Shown: positions 49,952-58,495 of the stretch, in pieces
How the letters are laid out: every line of letters begins with the position of its first letter
Position numbering within the stretch: position 1 is the first letter of the stretch
Assembly: GCF_036346615.1 (NCBI RefSeq)
Contig: NZ_CP107836.1
Span: forward strand, 2,604,001 to 2,668,000
Direction of reading: 5' to 3'
From: Streptomyces sp. NBC_00523
GTDB taxonomy: Bacteria; Actinomycetota; Actinomycetes; Streptomycetales; Streptomycetaceae
Length of the DNA: 64,000 nt
Notes under the pieces: model-generated
Told to the model about the DNA's origin: nothing
The model's input: the letters and a program-made list of their open reading frames with translations, nothing else
The model's database searches: none
Translations under genes and position numbers: made by a program

Positions 49952-51786
49952 CACCGCCCCCCGCCCGACGCCGCAGGGCGGCCGGCACGCCCGAACGCAG
50001 CTATCCTCGCCGCGGCTCGGTGCGCCGCGCGCAGATGATCACCACCTACGGGGTCGGTTCGATCGTCGCCGTCGACAACGAGTCGTTCATGGTGAGCGGC
50101 ATCGACTCCTGGAACACGACCGACGCGCCGACCGTCTACGAGCACCGTCTGGCGCGCGTGCTCGGCGTGAAGTCGTTCCTCCTGCCGCCGGCCTCGGACG
50201 ACACCAGCAAAGACGGTGTCAGGGTCCGCCGCTTTCCCCTCTGGCACTCCTGCCCCGAATGCAACGCACTCCAGCACGTGAGCCGCTTCAACTCTCCCCC
50301 CGGTAGAAATGAGTGCGGGGAGTGCACCGAGGAACTGGTCCCCTCGCGCTTCGTCATGGCATGCCCGCGCGGACACATCGAGGACTTCCCGTACTGGAAA
50401 TGGGCGCACCGCAACAACAGGCAGGACGGCGAGGCCGGTCTGTGCGGTGGTGAGTTGCGGATGCGCACCACCGGAAGGACGGCGTCGCTGCGGTCGATCC
50501 TGATCTCCTGCACCTGCGGGATCCCGGAGGTGTCCATGGAGGGCGCGTTCCGTCGCACCGCGTTGGCGGACCTGAAGGTCTACTGCAGCGGTAAGCGCCC
50601 TTGGCTGGGCAAGGCAGCCGTCGAGGACTGCGCGGAGAAGCCGCGCACCCTCCAGCGCGGTTCGTCCGTCGTCTGGCAACCCATCGTAAGAACGGCCCTG
50701 TCGATTCCGCCGTGGAGCGACAGTCACACGACTCGCCTGGAGCCCCACTGGGACGCCCTCCGCGCGATGAAGGACAACCCGATCGGAATGGAGGGCTTCC
50801 TCAAGGCCATCGGTGCCCAGGAGAACTACACCTTCTCGGTGGATCGGGTCATGAGCCTTCTGGAGGCGGAGAACCACGAGGACACCGCCCAGGACGAGGA
50901 CCACGGCACCGACAGCGCCTACCTGGCCCTGCGCAGGCAGGAGTACGAACGCCTGGTCGCGGGCCGTCCCGAAGAAGGGACGGACCACAAGGACACATTC
51001 GTCTGCGAGCCACCGCGCACGTCCGCGACGCGTCTGGCGCCCTACGGGGTGACCGGCCCGATGTTGGTGAAGCGGCTCCGTGAGGTGCGCGCCCTGAAAG
51101 CGTTCTCCCGCGTCGACATGCCCGAGACGCACTCGGACGTCCACGAGGCCTCGCTCTCCCTGGAACCGATGGACTGGCTCCCGGCCATGGAGGTCACGGG
51201 CGAGGGCGTCTTCCTGCGTCTGGACGAAGAGCGCCTCGACGACTGGGCACGCAGCTCCGCCGTGGCTGCCCGGGCCGACCGTATCCGCGCCAACCACCTG
51301 CGTATGCTCCGCGAACGCGCCCAGGATCCGGCGAACGTCCCCGACTCACCGGCCGACGCACGGATGGTGCTCCTGCACACGCTGGCGCACGCCCTGATCA
51401 ACGAGTGGAGCCTCGACGGCGGCTACCCGGCCGCCTCGCTCAGGGAGCGGTTGTACGCGGACGACTCGATGGCGGGCCTCCTCATCTGCACGGCCACCAG
51501 CGACTCCGCCGGCAGCCTGGGCGGCCTGGTCGCGCAGGGGGAGCCCGACCGTCTGGAGGCCGCCCTGCACTCGGCGCTCAGCCGCGCCCAGTGGTGCTCG
51601 GCCGACCCGCTCTGCGTGGAATCCGCCGGAAGCGGCGTGGGCGGCATCAACCTGGCGGCCTGCCACGCGTGTGTCCTGCTGCCGGAGACCAGCTGCGAGC
51701 ACAACAACGGCCTGCTGGACCGCGCGCTGCTGATCGGGACGCCGGAGGACCCGTCGATAGGTTTCTTCCACGAGGCGATGCGCTGA
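49948..51786 (+). CDS. DrmB-like protein (DUF1998)
   Basis: A 612-residue protein with the DUF1998 signature at its C-terminus ('LLHTLAHALINEWSLDGGYPAASLRERLY' and the Cys-rich 'CHACVLLPETSCEHNNGLLDR'). Further Cys pairs (CPEC, CGEC, CTC) suggest zinc sites. This is the layout of DrmB, which partners DrmA in DISARM; in that system the pair blocks DNA lacking the host mark. Start: ATG at 49948, overlapping the DrmA-like gene by 4 bp. It is the last gene of the coupled forward operon. Confidence 0.87.
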   Translation: MTPPPARRRRAAGTPERSYPRRGSVRRAQMITTYGVGSIVAVDNESFMVSGIDSWNTTDAPTVYEHRLARVLGVKSFLLPPASDDTSKDGVRVRRFPLWHSCPECNALQHVSRFNSPPGRNECGECTEELVPSRFVMACPRGHIEDFPYWKWAHRNNRQDGEAGLCGGELRMRTTGRTASLRSILISCTCGIPEVSMEGAFRRTALADLKVYCSGKRPWLGKAAVEDCAEKPRTLQRGSSVVWQPIVRTALSIPPWSDSHTTRLEPHWDALRAMKDNPIGMEGFLKAIGAQENYTFSVDRVMSLLEAENHEDTAQDEDHGTDSAYLALRRQEYERLVAGRPEEGTDHKDTFVCEPPRTSATRLAPYGVTGPMLVKRLREVRALKAFSRVDMPETHSDVHEASLSLEPMDWLPAMEVTGEGVFLRLDEERLDDWARSSAVAARADRIRANHLRMLRERAQDPANVPDSPADARMVLLHTLAHALINEWSLDGGYPAASLRERLYADDSMAGLLICTATSDSAGSLGGLVAQGEPDRLEAALHSALSRAQWCSADPLCVESAGSGVGGINLAACHACVLLPETSCEHNNGLLDRALLIGTPEDPSIGFFHEAMR

Positions 51787-51826
51787 CGCGCCCCGCCGAC
51801 CACCTGCTCGTACCCGAGGGAGTCCC

Positions 51827-52387
51827 ATGGCGACCCGGCCCCTTCTCTTTCTGGACGTCGACGGGCCGCTGAACCCGTATGCCGCGAAGCCCGAACGGCG
51901 CCCCGCCGGCTACACCACCATCCGTGTTCCCCGGGACGCTCTCACCGCCACGGGGGACGGTCTGCTCCGGTCCTCCGCGCCGCCGTTGCGGGTGTGGCTC
52001 AATCCCGCGCACGGGGAGGCCCTGTTGGCGCTCGGGTACGAGCTGTGCTGGGCCACCACCTGGATGAACGACGCGAACACGTGGATCGGGCCCGTTCTCG
52101 GGCTGCCCGAGCTGCCGTTCGTGGACTTCGGGGAGGGGTTGTTCCGGGAGCGGCCCGACGGCGTGCACTGGAAGTGCGAGGCGTTGATCGCGTACGCGGG
52201 CGGCCGGCCGTTCGCCTGGGTGGACGACGAACAGAGCGACGCCGACCACGCCCACGTGAGCGCCCACCACCCGGGGCCGGCGCTCCTCCGCCACGTGAAT
52301 CCGCGGATCGGGCTGCGGGATGACGACTTCGCCGCGCTGGCCTCCTTCGCCGCGTCCCTCGCCGGGGCCGATCCCACTTCCCTCTGA
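51827..52387 (+). CDS. HAD-fold protein (RNA-repair/Swiss-army-knife type)
   Basis: A 186-residue HAD-superfamily protein with motif I 'LFLDVDGPLNPY' and a later 'WVDDEQSDAD' as motif IV. Similar stand-alone HAD proteins are common in streptomycetes and are annotated as HAD domain in Swiss Army Knife RNA repair proteins; the substrate is unknown. The ATG at 51827 has GAGGGAG 4 nt upstream. It follows the defence operon by 40 bp on the same strand, but it is common outside such loci, so it may be an ordinary flank gene. Confidence 0.8.
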   Translation: MATRPLLFLDVDGPLNPYAAKPERRPAGYTTIRVPRDALTATGDGLLRSSAPPLRVWLNPAHGEALLALGYELCWATTWMNDANTWIGPVLGLPELPFVDFGEGLFRERPDGVHWKCEALIAYAGGRPFAWVDDEQSDADHAHVSAHHPGPALLRHVNPRIGLRDDDFAALASFAASLAGADPTSL

Positions 52388-52419
52388 GCGTCCCACGACC
52401 GACAATGGGTACAACAAGC

Positions 52420-52444
52420 GAGGGCCCGCAGGCCGTGGGCCCTC
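52420..52444. terminator. Hairpin after the HAD-fold gene
   Basis: GAGGGCCC and GGGCCCTC form an 8-bp perfect stem with a 9-nt loop, 33 bp after the HAD stop and 20 bp before the next start. No T-run follows, so it may be a terminator or a 5'-UTR hairpin of the small membrane protein gene. Confidence 0.5.
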
Positions 52445-52463
52445 CGGTGTAGTGGGGGGAATC

Positions 52464-52652
52464 ATGGGTCTGGTCATCGGTGTCGTCGTCGGTCTCGTCG
52501 TGGTCCTCGCCGCCATCCTCGTAGCGCTCCGCAAGCGCGGCGGGTCCGGCGAGCGTGGGGCCCTGGAGCGCGGGGCGGCTCAGCAGGGGCAGGCGCAGGG
52601 GCTGGCGCACGGGCACGCGCAGAGCCAGGGCATGGGGCCGTACGGGGGCTGA
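52464..52652 (+). CDS. Small single-pass membrane protein
   Basis: A 62-residue protein. One transmembrane helix (residues 2-22, 'GLVIGVVVGLVVVLAAILVAL') is followed by an Arg/Gly region and a Gln/Gly/His-rich tail. The ATG at 52464 is preceded by GGGGGGA. It converges on the LuxR-type gene with a 7-bp gap. No known family is recognised. Confidence 0.65.
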   Translation: MGLVIGVVVGLVVVLAAILVALRKRGGSGERGALERGAAQQGQAQGLAHGHAQSQGMGPYGG

Positions 52653-52659
52653 GCCCCGG

Positions 52660-53706
52660 TCATTCCTCCGGGCGTCCCCCTGGGCAGGCCCCCGATCCGC
52701 GAGGCCAAGGCCCGTCCGCCGGCAGGTAGCCGAGTTGGGCCGCGTGGACGCCGGCCTGGAAGCGGCTGCGGGCGTCCAGGTGGCCGAGGAGGCCGGTGGC
52801 GATGCGGCGGGCGGTGCGGGGGGAGACGCCCAGGCGTTTGGCTATGGCCTCGTCCGTGTAGCCGCGGGCCAGCAGGCGCAGGGTTTCGTGTTGTTGGCGG
52901 GTCAGTGAGCGGTCGTCGGGTTTCTCGCACGGGCCGAGGGGTTCGGCGTCGCTCCACACGTTCTCGAACAGGGCCTCCAGCGCCGCGATGAGGCCCGGGC
53001 CCGACACCACGAGTGCGCCGAGCGAGGAGTCCTGGTCGTCCAGGGCGACCAGGGCCAGGCGGTGGTCGGTGATGATCATGCGGGTGCTGAGCGAGGGGGC
53101 CGTGCGGATTCCGGCGCCGAGCGAGGCCAGCCAGGTCACGTGGGCCACCGTGGGCGGGTGGTTGTGGATGCTGTCGAGATAGACCGTGCGCATCCGCACC
53201 CCGCGCTCCAGGAGCTCCTGGTTGAGGGGACGGGAGGCGTGCATGTTCTCCTCCGTCTGCGCACCGCCCGTCGCGAAGGTCAGGATCTCCTCCTCCACCT
53301 CCTCGTGGAGCCGCACCAGGTAGTCCCGTACGTGGTCCACGCCGTCCAGGTGCACCACCGGCGACTCACCGGCGGCGGGATGGGGGGCGGGGAGGCCGCA
53401 GAGGAGTTCGGCCACGGCTGCCTCCCCGGCCGCCAGCCGCTGCCGTTCGGCGGCGAGCAGAGCGCGGCGGCGGGTCAGCAGCTTCTCCAGGCCGAGCCTG
53501 GGGTCGACCACGTGCAGGCGCTGCTCACCGGCGCCCGTGGCCGGCCGCACCAGGGACAGGCCGCGTAACTCTTCCAGGGCAGCATTGAATTGTTCCTGCG
53601 TCAGGCACAGGCGGGAGCGGTGCTCGGCGAGGGACGCGTACGGCTGTGCGAGCAGTGCCCGGTAGACGATCTCCGCCGTGGCATCCAGCCCCAAAGGGTC
53701 GAGCAT
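52660..53706 (-). CDS. LuxR-type HTH regulator with a TTA codon
   Basis: A 348-residue regulator. The N-terminus resembles a TrmB-like winged helix ('EIVYRALLAQPYASLAEHRSRLCLTQEQFNAALEELRGL'), the middle part a sugar/PLD-like sensing domain of the kind seen in this group, and the C-terminus is a LuxR HTH (about residues 270-330, 'LTRQQHETLRLLARGYTDEAIAKRLGVSPRTARRI'). Leu47 is encoded by TTA (53566-53568), the codon that needs the bldA tRNA, so translation is probably tied to development. The ATG at 53706 has GGAGGG close upstream. It is divergent from the RiPP cluster and likely controls it. Confidence 0.85.
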   Translation of the reverse strand: MLDPLGLDATAEIVYRALLAQPYASLAEHRSRLCLTQEQFNAALEELRGLSLVRPATGAGEQRLHVVDPRLGLEKLLTRRRALLAAERQRLAAGEAAVAELLCGLPAPHPAAGESPVVHLDGVDHVRDYLVRLHEEVEEEILTFATGGAQTEENMHASRPLNQELLERGVRMRTVYLDSIHNHPPTVAHVTWLASLGAGIRTAPSLSTRMIITDHRLALVALDDQDSSLGALVVSGPGLIAALEALFENVWSDAEPLGPCEKPDDRSLTRQQHETLRLLARGYTDEAIAKRLGVSPRTARRIATGLLGHLDARSRFQAGVHAAQLGYLPADGPWPRGSGACPGGRPEE

Positions 53707-53992
53707 CGTCCCTCCACACTAGGAGCACTGTCTCTTGCCGGAGTTCTTACCTCGAGGCAGCGAAATCTACTCTTCCGCACTCCGGTTGCGCGGCGCTAAA
53801 AGGCCACGCCACGGGCGTGTGAACGGTGGTGGACCGTCTCCGGGCGGCCGGCGACGCCTCTGAAGTCCACATGCTGGACGGAAGGGGCCATGGCCTCATC
53901 GGTCCACCGGTCTCGCCTTCACCGTCGCGTCACCGGCGTACAAAACTCACGGCTGTCGAACGCTCCCCACCACTGGTTCGAAAGGCTTCCGC

Positions 53993-54088
53993 ATGACGTG
54001 TCTCCCCCGGTTCTCCTGTACGGCCTTCCCGTCCCTCGCCCTGCCCGAGCCCCCGGGAACCCTGCCGCACGACTTCGGCTGGCAGTAG
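53993..54088 (+). CDS. 31-residue small ORF, candidate RiPP precursor
   Basis: A 31-codon ORF beginning MTCLPRFSCT and ending FGWQ, rich in Pro, Thr, Ser, Cys and Leu. 28 of its 31 sense codons end in G or C, and AAAGG lies 7 nt before the ATG, so it looks translated. It sits between the divergent regulator and the SARP gene, on the strand of the biosynthetic genes. It contains two Cys, two Ser and three Thr that azole- and dehydroamino-acid-forming enzymes could modify. It is shorter than known goadsporin or thiopeptide precursors and has no obvious leader, so it may instead be a leader peptide for the SARP mRNA or the true precursor may lie outside the window. Confidence 0.45.
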   Translation: MTCLPRFSCTAFPSLALPEPPGTLPHDFGWQ

Positions 54089-54167
54089 TCCCCGGTTCCT
54101 GCACGGGTACGACGAGGCAGCGGTCCGGCGACGGGCCGCCGAGAGTGTACGGGGAAGGCGGACGACG

Positions 54168-56060
54168 GTGCTGTTCCAACTGCTCGGGCCCCTGAGCATC
54201 ACCGATGGGCGGGACCTCGTGGTCCTTCCGCCCTCCAAGCCGACCGCGCTGCTGGCCGCCCTGCTCATCCGGCCGGGGCGGGTCGTCTCCACCGACCACC
54301 TGCAGGAAGCCGTCTGGGGCGAGGAGCAGCCCGCAACGGCCAAGGCCGCGCTCCAGAGCTGCGTCCTGCGGCTGCGCCGGATCTTCGCCAAGTACGGCAT
54401 CGAGGACCAGGCCGTCGTGGCGGTCGCCGGCGGCTACCGCATCCACGCCGACGCCGAGACGCTCGACCTGCTCCACTTCCGGCAGCTCGTCGGCCGGGCA
54501 GCGGCGGCCGGTGAGGACTCCGAGCTGTACACCTTGCGGGCCGCCCTCGCCCTCTGGCAGGGGCCGCTGCTCGCCAACGTGCCCTCCGGGCTGCTGCACC
54601 GGGACGAGGTGCCCCGGCTGGCGGAGGAACGCCTGCGGGTCCTGGAGAGGGTCTGCGACATCGAGCTGGAGCACGGCCGTTGCCGTGAAACCCTCGTCGA
54701 TCTTTGGGAAGTTACGCGCGTATACCCGGCTCACGAGCGATTTTCCGAGCAGCTGATGCTGGCCCTCTACCGGACCGGGCGGCAGACGGAGGCGCTGTCG
54801 GAGTACCGGAGGATCAAGGCCTACCTGCGCGAGGAGCTCGGAGTCGACCCCCGGCCCGGGCTCCAGCGCCTTGAACTGGCGATCCTGCGCGGCGACGACC
54901 TGGGCACCCCGGACACCGGGCACGCCCCCGTCTCGCTCGTGGCGCCCGTCCCGCCACCGGCCGCGCTCCCGCCGCCGCACCCGCTCCCGCCGGAGGGCGG
55001 GGGCGGTCCGGCAGCGGCCCCCCTCCCCGCGGTGCCCGGCTTCACCGGGCGCCGGAGCCAGGTGGAGGAACTCGTCCCGCTGCTGACGTCCGCCGCGGCC
55101 CCCGAGCGCGCCCCGGTGGCCGTGCTCTCCGGGGCGCCCGGCATCGGCAAGACCGCGCTCGCCCTGCACGTGGCGCACCTGGTGAGCGGGCAATTCCCGG
55201 GCGGGTGCGTCCTGTTGCCGCTGACCTCGCCCGACGGCACCCCGCGCCCGACCGAGGAGGCCGCCGCCGAGCTCCGCGACGCGCTGCCCCCGGGGTCCGG
55301 CGCCGGACGGGGCCGTACGCTCCTGATCCTCGACGACGCCGTCCACCCCGACCAGGTGCGCCCCCTGCTCACCGCCAACGCGGGCGGTGCCGCGATCGTC
55401 ACCAGCCGGATGGGGCTCGCCGCGCTCGTCGCCACGCACGGCGGCACCGTGCACCGGCTCGGCGCACTCGGCCCCGAGGAGTCGTACGCCCTGCTCACGG
55501 CCGTCCTGGGCCGGGAACGGGTCGCCGCCGAGCCGGCCGGGGCGCGGCTGCTGACCGAGGTGTGCGGGCACCATCCGCTCGCCCTGCGGATCGCCGCCGC
55601 CCGGCTGCTCACCCGGCCCCTCCTCAAGCCGGCCGACTGTGCGCACTGGCTCCGCCACGGCCTGCCGGGCCGCCTCAGCCTGGCCGACGACCCCCGGATG
55701 TCCGTACCGCTGACCCTGGACGAGGCGGTGGGGCGGCTCCCTCCGGTGCTGGCCGAGGCGCATCTCCGGCTCGGGGCGGCGGCGCGGGGCCCGCTCACCG
55801 CGGACCTGGCCGCCACCGTCCTCGACGTCCCGTGGGAAACGGCCGAAGACGTGCTGGAACGCCTTCTCGACGCGGGCCTCCTGGAGGAGGAGCACCCGGG
55901 CGCGTTCCGGATGCACGAACTGCTGCGCGCGCACGCCCGGCGCGCGACCGTCTCCTCCGTCCCGGCCTCCGCCCCCGGGCGCGCCCGGGCACTCCCCCGC
56001 CCGCCCCGGCGCGGGGAGACACCCCAGGCGGGCAGTACCCGGCCCACCGCCCTGCGGTGA
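54168..56060 (+). CDS. SARP-family activator with NB-ARC domain (AfsR-like)
   Basis: A 630-residue regulator. A winged-helix OmpR-like DNA-binding domain (about residues 1-95) and a bacterial transcriptional activation domain (about 95-245, 'YPAHERFSEQLMLALYRTGRQTEALSEYRRIKAYLREELGVDPRPGL') form the SARP part. After a Pro-rich linker comes an NB-ARC ATPase with 'GAPGIGKTALA' and 'LLILDDAVHP'. It lacks the C-terminal TPRs of AfsR. SARPs activate antibiotic clusters by binding direct repeats next to the -10 box. Start: GTG at 54168. The biosynthetic genes follow on the same strand after 167 bp. Confidence 0.9.
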   Translation: MLFQLLGPLSITDGRDLVVLPPSKPTALLAALLIRPGRVVSTDHLQEAVWGEEQPATAKAALQSCVLRLRRIFAKYGIEDQAVVAVAGGYRIHADAETLDLLHFRQLVGRAAAAGEDSELYTLRAALALWQGPLLANVPSGLLHRDEVPRLAEERLRVLERVCDIELEHGRCRETLVDLWEVTRVYPAHERFSEQLMLALYRTGRQTEALSEYRRIKAYLREELGVDPRPGLQRLELAILRGDDLGTPDTGHAPVSLVAPVPPPAALPPPHPLPPEGGGGPAAAPLPAVPGFTGRRSQVEELVPLLTSAAAPERAPVAVLSGAPGIGKTALALHVAHLVSGQFPGGCVLLPLTSPDGTPRPTEEAAAELRDALPPGSGAGRGRTLLILDDAVHPDQVRPLLTANAGGAAIVTSRMGLAALVATHGGTVHRLGALGPEESYALLTAVLGRERVAAEPAGARLLTEVCGHHPLALRIAAARLLTRPLLKPADCAHWLRHGLPGRLSLADDPRMSVPLTLDEAVGRLPPVLAEAHLRLGAAARGPLTADLAATVLDVPWETAEDVLERLLDAGLLEEEHPGAFRMHELLRAHARRATVSSVPASAPGRARALPRPPRRGETPQAGSTRPTALR

Positions 56061-56227
56061 CGCCCCGTCACCGCGCCGCGGGCGCCGCCCACCGCGTCCG
56101 CCCGGACCGGCCGCCCCGCCCCTGACACCGATACCACCGCTCCGTACGCCCCCACCCGCCCCCCGCCGGACAGCGCGGCCCGCCCCGGGCCCCGTCCCAG
56201 CCCCAGAACAAGAGGTGTGACGCACGC

Positions 56228-58495
56228 ATGGCAGCAACGCCGTACACAGAGATCGCCGGGACCCGGCCGCGAGTCCGCCGTGACGTCCTGTTCACCGAGA
56301 CGCCCGACGGCGTCATCTTCCACAACGCGGACGGCGGGTTCCGGCTCACCGCCGCGTCCGGCTACCGGTTCGCCACCCTCCTGGTGCCCCATCTGGACGG
56401 CAGCAGATCGGTCGAGGAGATCTGCCAGGGCTTCGGCGACCGGCAGAAGGCCATGGTCGGCGAACTCGTGAAGGCCCTCTACTCCCGGGGCTTCGCCCGG
56501 CCCGTACCGGCACCGGACGAGTCGGCGGCCCCGCGGACGGACCCGGCCCCCGCCGAACGCTTCGCCCAGCAGATCGCCTACATCGACCACTACGCGGACG
56601 ACGCCGACGCCCGGTTCGCCCGCTACCGCTCCACCCGGGTCGCCGTGCTCGGTGACGGTCCCGTGGCCCGCTGGTGCGTGCTGTCGCTCATCCGCAACGG
56701 CTGCGCCGCCATCGGTGTCGACGCCTCTCTCCTCGACGGCTCCGGGGGCACCACCGCCGAGGAGGTCGCGGAGGTCCACCGGGAGGCGGCCCGGCTGGCC
56801 GAGGAGGACTGCCCCGTCGAGCTGTCCGCACTCTCTGCGGGGCCCGGCTGGGCGGCCTGTGACGGGTACGACGTCGTCGTCGCCGCGGCCGGTCCCCAAG
56901 TGCCGGGGACCGTGCTGGCGCTGCTCCGGGAAGGGGTGCCCGAGGGGCGGACGCTGCTCCCGGCCTGGACGTTCCAGGGGCGGGCCGTCGTCGGGCCGGT
57001 CATGACCCCGGAGGCGGCGTCCTGCTGGGCCTGCGCGGCCCTGCGGCTCGGCGCGGCCGGTGGTGCGGCCGACACGGCGGCCGCCGGTCTCTGGAGCGGG
57101 CTCGCCCTCGGCACCGGCACCCCCGGGGCCCAGCCCGTGGGGCCGCTCGCGGCGATGCTCGGCAACCTGCTCGGCTACGAGGTGTTCCGCCTGGTCACCG
57201 GCGCGCTCCGGGCCGAGACCCGCGACCGGATCCTGCTCCAGGACATGGCCTCGTTCGACGTGGCGTCGGAGCCGCTGCTGCCTCATCCGGCGTGCCCGTT
57301 CTGCGCGCCGCCCGCCGCCCTGCCCGAGCCGGTCGACCTGGCGTCCGCGCCGGTCCGTCCGGCGTTCCTCCCGACGGCGGACACCGCAGCCGACGACGAC
57401 GCCGCCCAGGGCCCGCTCGCCGCACTCGAACGCCGCTCCGCGCTCGTCCACCCGAACGCCGGGGTGTTCACCGCCTACGCCGACGAGAAGGTGACCCAGA
57501 CCCCGTTGAAGGTGGGCTCGGTCGTCCTGGGGGGCCTCGGGGCCCACGGCCGCAGGACGGTCACCGCCTTCGACGTCCACCACACCGCCGGGGCCCGGCT
57601 GCGGGCGCTGAACGCCGCCGCCACGCTCTACGCCGAGCACATGGTGCCCGCCCCGGCACCCGACGCCGCCACGGCGGAACTGCCCGCCGTGGACCCGGAC
57701 AGCCTCACCGTCGCGTCCGGCACCGGCGGCACCAGCACGGCCGTCCGCTGGACGGCGGCCGTCTCGCTGCTCACCAAGGAGCTGGTCCGGGTGCCCGCCG
57801 GGGCGGTGCGCCCCTTCGGCGCGGACAACGCGGACCGCCGCTTCGAACCCACCCGGGCCGGTGCCGGAGCCGGAGCGGACCTGCCCGAGGCCGCCGGGGC
57901 CGGGCTGCTGTCGGCGCTCGCCCACGACGCGCTGAGCCGGGCCGTCCGGGGGACCGGCGCGGTCTCCGTCATCACGCCCCAGCTGCTCGGCGAGGACCCC
58001 GAACCGGTGTTCCTGCTGCGGACGGCGGCCCATCTCGGCCTCACCGTCGAGCTGCTGGACCTCGGCGAGCGGGCGTTCTCCGGGGCGTCCGTCGTGCTCG
58101 CCCGGACGACGACCGGCACCCCCGGCCCCGCCCTCTGGGCCGTCGGCGCGGCCCCGGACCTCGCGACGGCGGCGGTGGACGCCCTGCGGGACCTGCTCGG
58201 CGAGGCGCAGACGTCCGAGGCAGGGGCACAGACGGCCGAGGACGGGCGACCCAGCGCGCCGGACACCGGTGACCCGCTGCTGCGCGACCTGGACGCGGCG
58301 CTCGTCCCCGTCACCTCCGAGGAGCCCGCCGCCCCGGACGAGGCCGACGACACCGGCTGGAGCCGCATCCTCGAACGCCTCGCCGCCGCCGGGCGGGACG
58401 CCCTGGTCGTGCCCACGCACGGCGCCGACCTGCCCACCGCGGGCATCCACACCGTGCGTGTCCTGCTCACCCGGGCGGCCGTCGATGCCGGCTGA
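56228..58495 (+). CDS. RRE-containing E1-like (ocin-ThiF type) partner of the YcaO cyclodehydratase
   Basis: A 755-residue protein. Residues about 15-95 look like a PqqD-type RiPP recognition element ('VIFHNADGGFRLTAASGYRFATLLVPHLDGSRSVEEI'), which binds the precursor leader. A ThiF/E1-like region follows ('RVAVLGDGPVARWCVLSLI') with CxxC pairs in 'SCWACAALRLG' and 'HPACPFC' that bind zinc. The remaining C-terminal part has no fold I recognise. It should present the precursor peptide to YcaO for azoline formation. The ATG at 56228 follows AGAGG. The end overlaps the YcaO gene by 11 bp. Confidence 0.85.
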   Translation: MAATPYTEIAGTRPRVRRDVLFTETPDGVIFHNADGGFRLTAASGYRFATLLVPHLDGSRSVEEICQGFGDRQKAMVGELVKALYSRGFARPVPAPDESAAPRTDPAPAERFAQQIAYIDHYADDADARFARYRSTRVAVLGDGPVARWCVLSLIRNGCAAIGVDASLLDGSGGTTAEEVAEVHREAARLAEEDCPVELSALSAGPGWAACDGYDVVVAAAGPQVPGTVLALLREGVPEGRTLLPAWTFQGRAVVGPVMTPEAASCWACAALRLGAAGGAADTAAAGLWSGLALGTGTPGAQPVGPLAAMLGNLLGYEVFRLVTGALRAETRDRILLQDMASFDVASEPLLPHPACPFCAPPAALPEPVDLASAPVRPAFLPTADTAADDDAAQGPLAALERRSALVHPNAGVFTAYADEKVTQTPLKVGSVVLGGLGAHGRRTVTAFDVHHTAGARLRALNAAATLYAEHMVPAPAPDAATAELPAVDPDSLTVASGTGGTSTAVRWTAAVSLLTKELVRVPAGAVRPFGADNADRRFEPTRAGAGAGADLPEAAGAGLLSALAHDALSRAVRGTGAVSVITPQLLGEDPEPVFLLRTAAHLGLTVELLDLGERAFSGASVVLARTTTGTPGPALWAVGAAPDLATAAVDALRDLLGEAQTSEAGAQTAEDGRPSAPDTGDPLLRDLDAALVPVTSEEPAAPDEADDTGWSRILERLAAAGRDALVVPTHGADLPTAGIHTVRVLLTRAAVDAG

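Noticed and set aside
32263..51786. Reading the island as BREX type 2 (Pgl) or Druantia
   Set aside because: No PglZ phosphatase, PglX adenine methyltransferase or BrxC/PglY ATPase was seen. DruE-type proteins fuse the helicase and DUF1998 parts in one chain, while here they are two separate genes.
54700..54730. A TTA codon in the SARP gene
   Set aside because: The TTA seen in GAAGTTACG is out of frame (GAA GTT ACG), so it is not a leucine codon.
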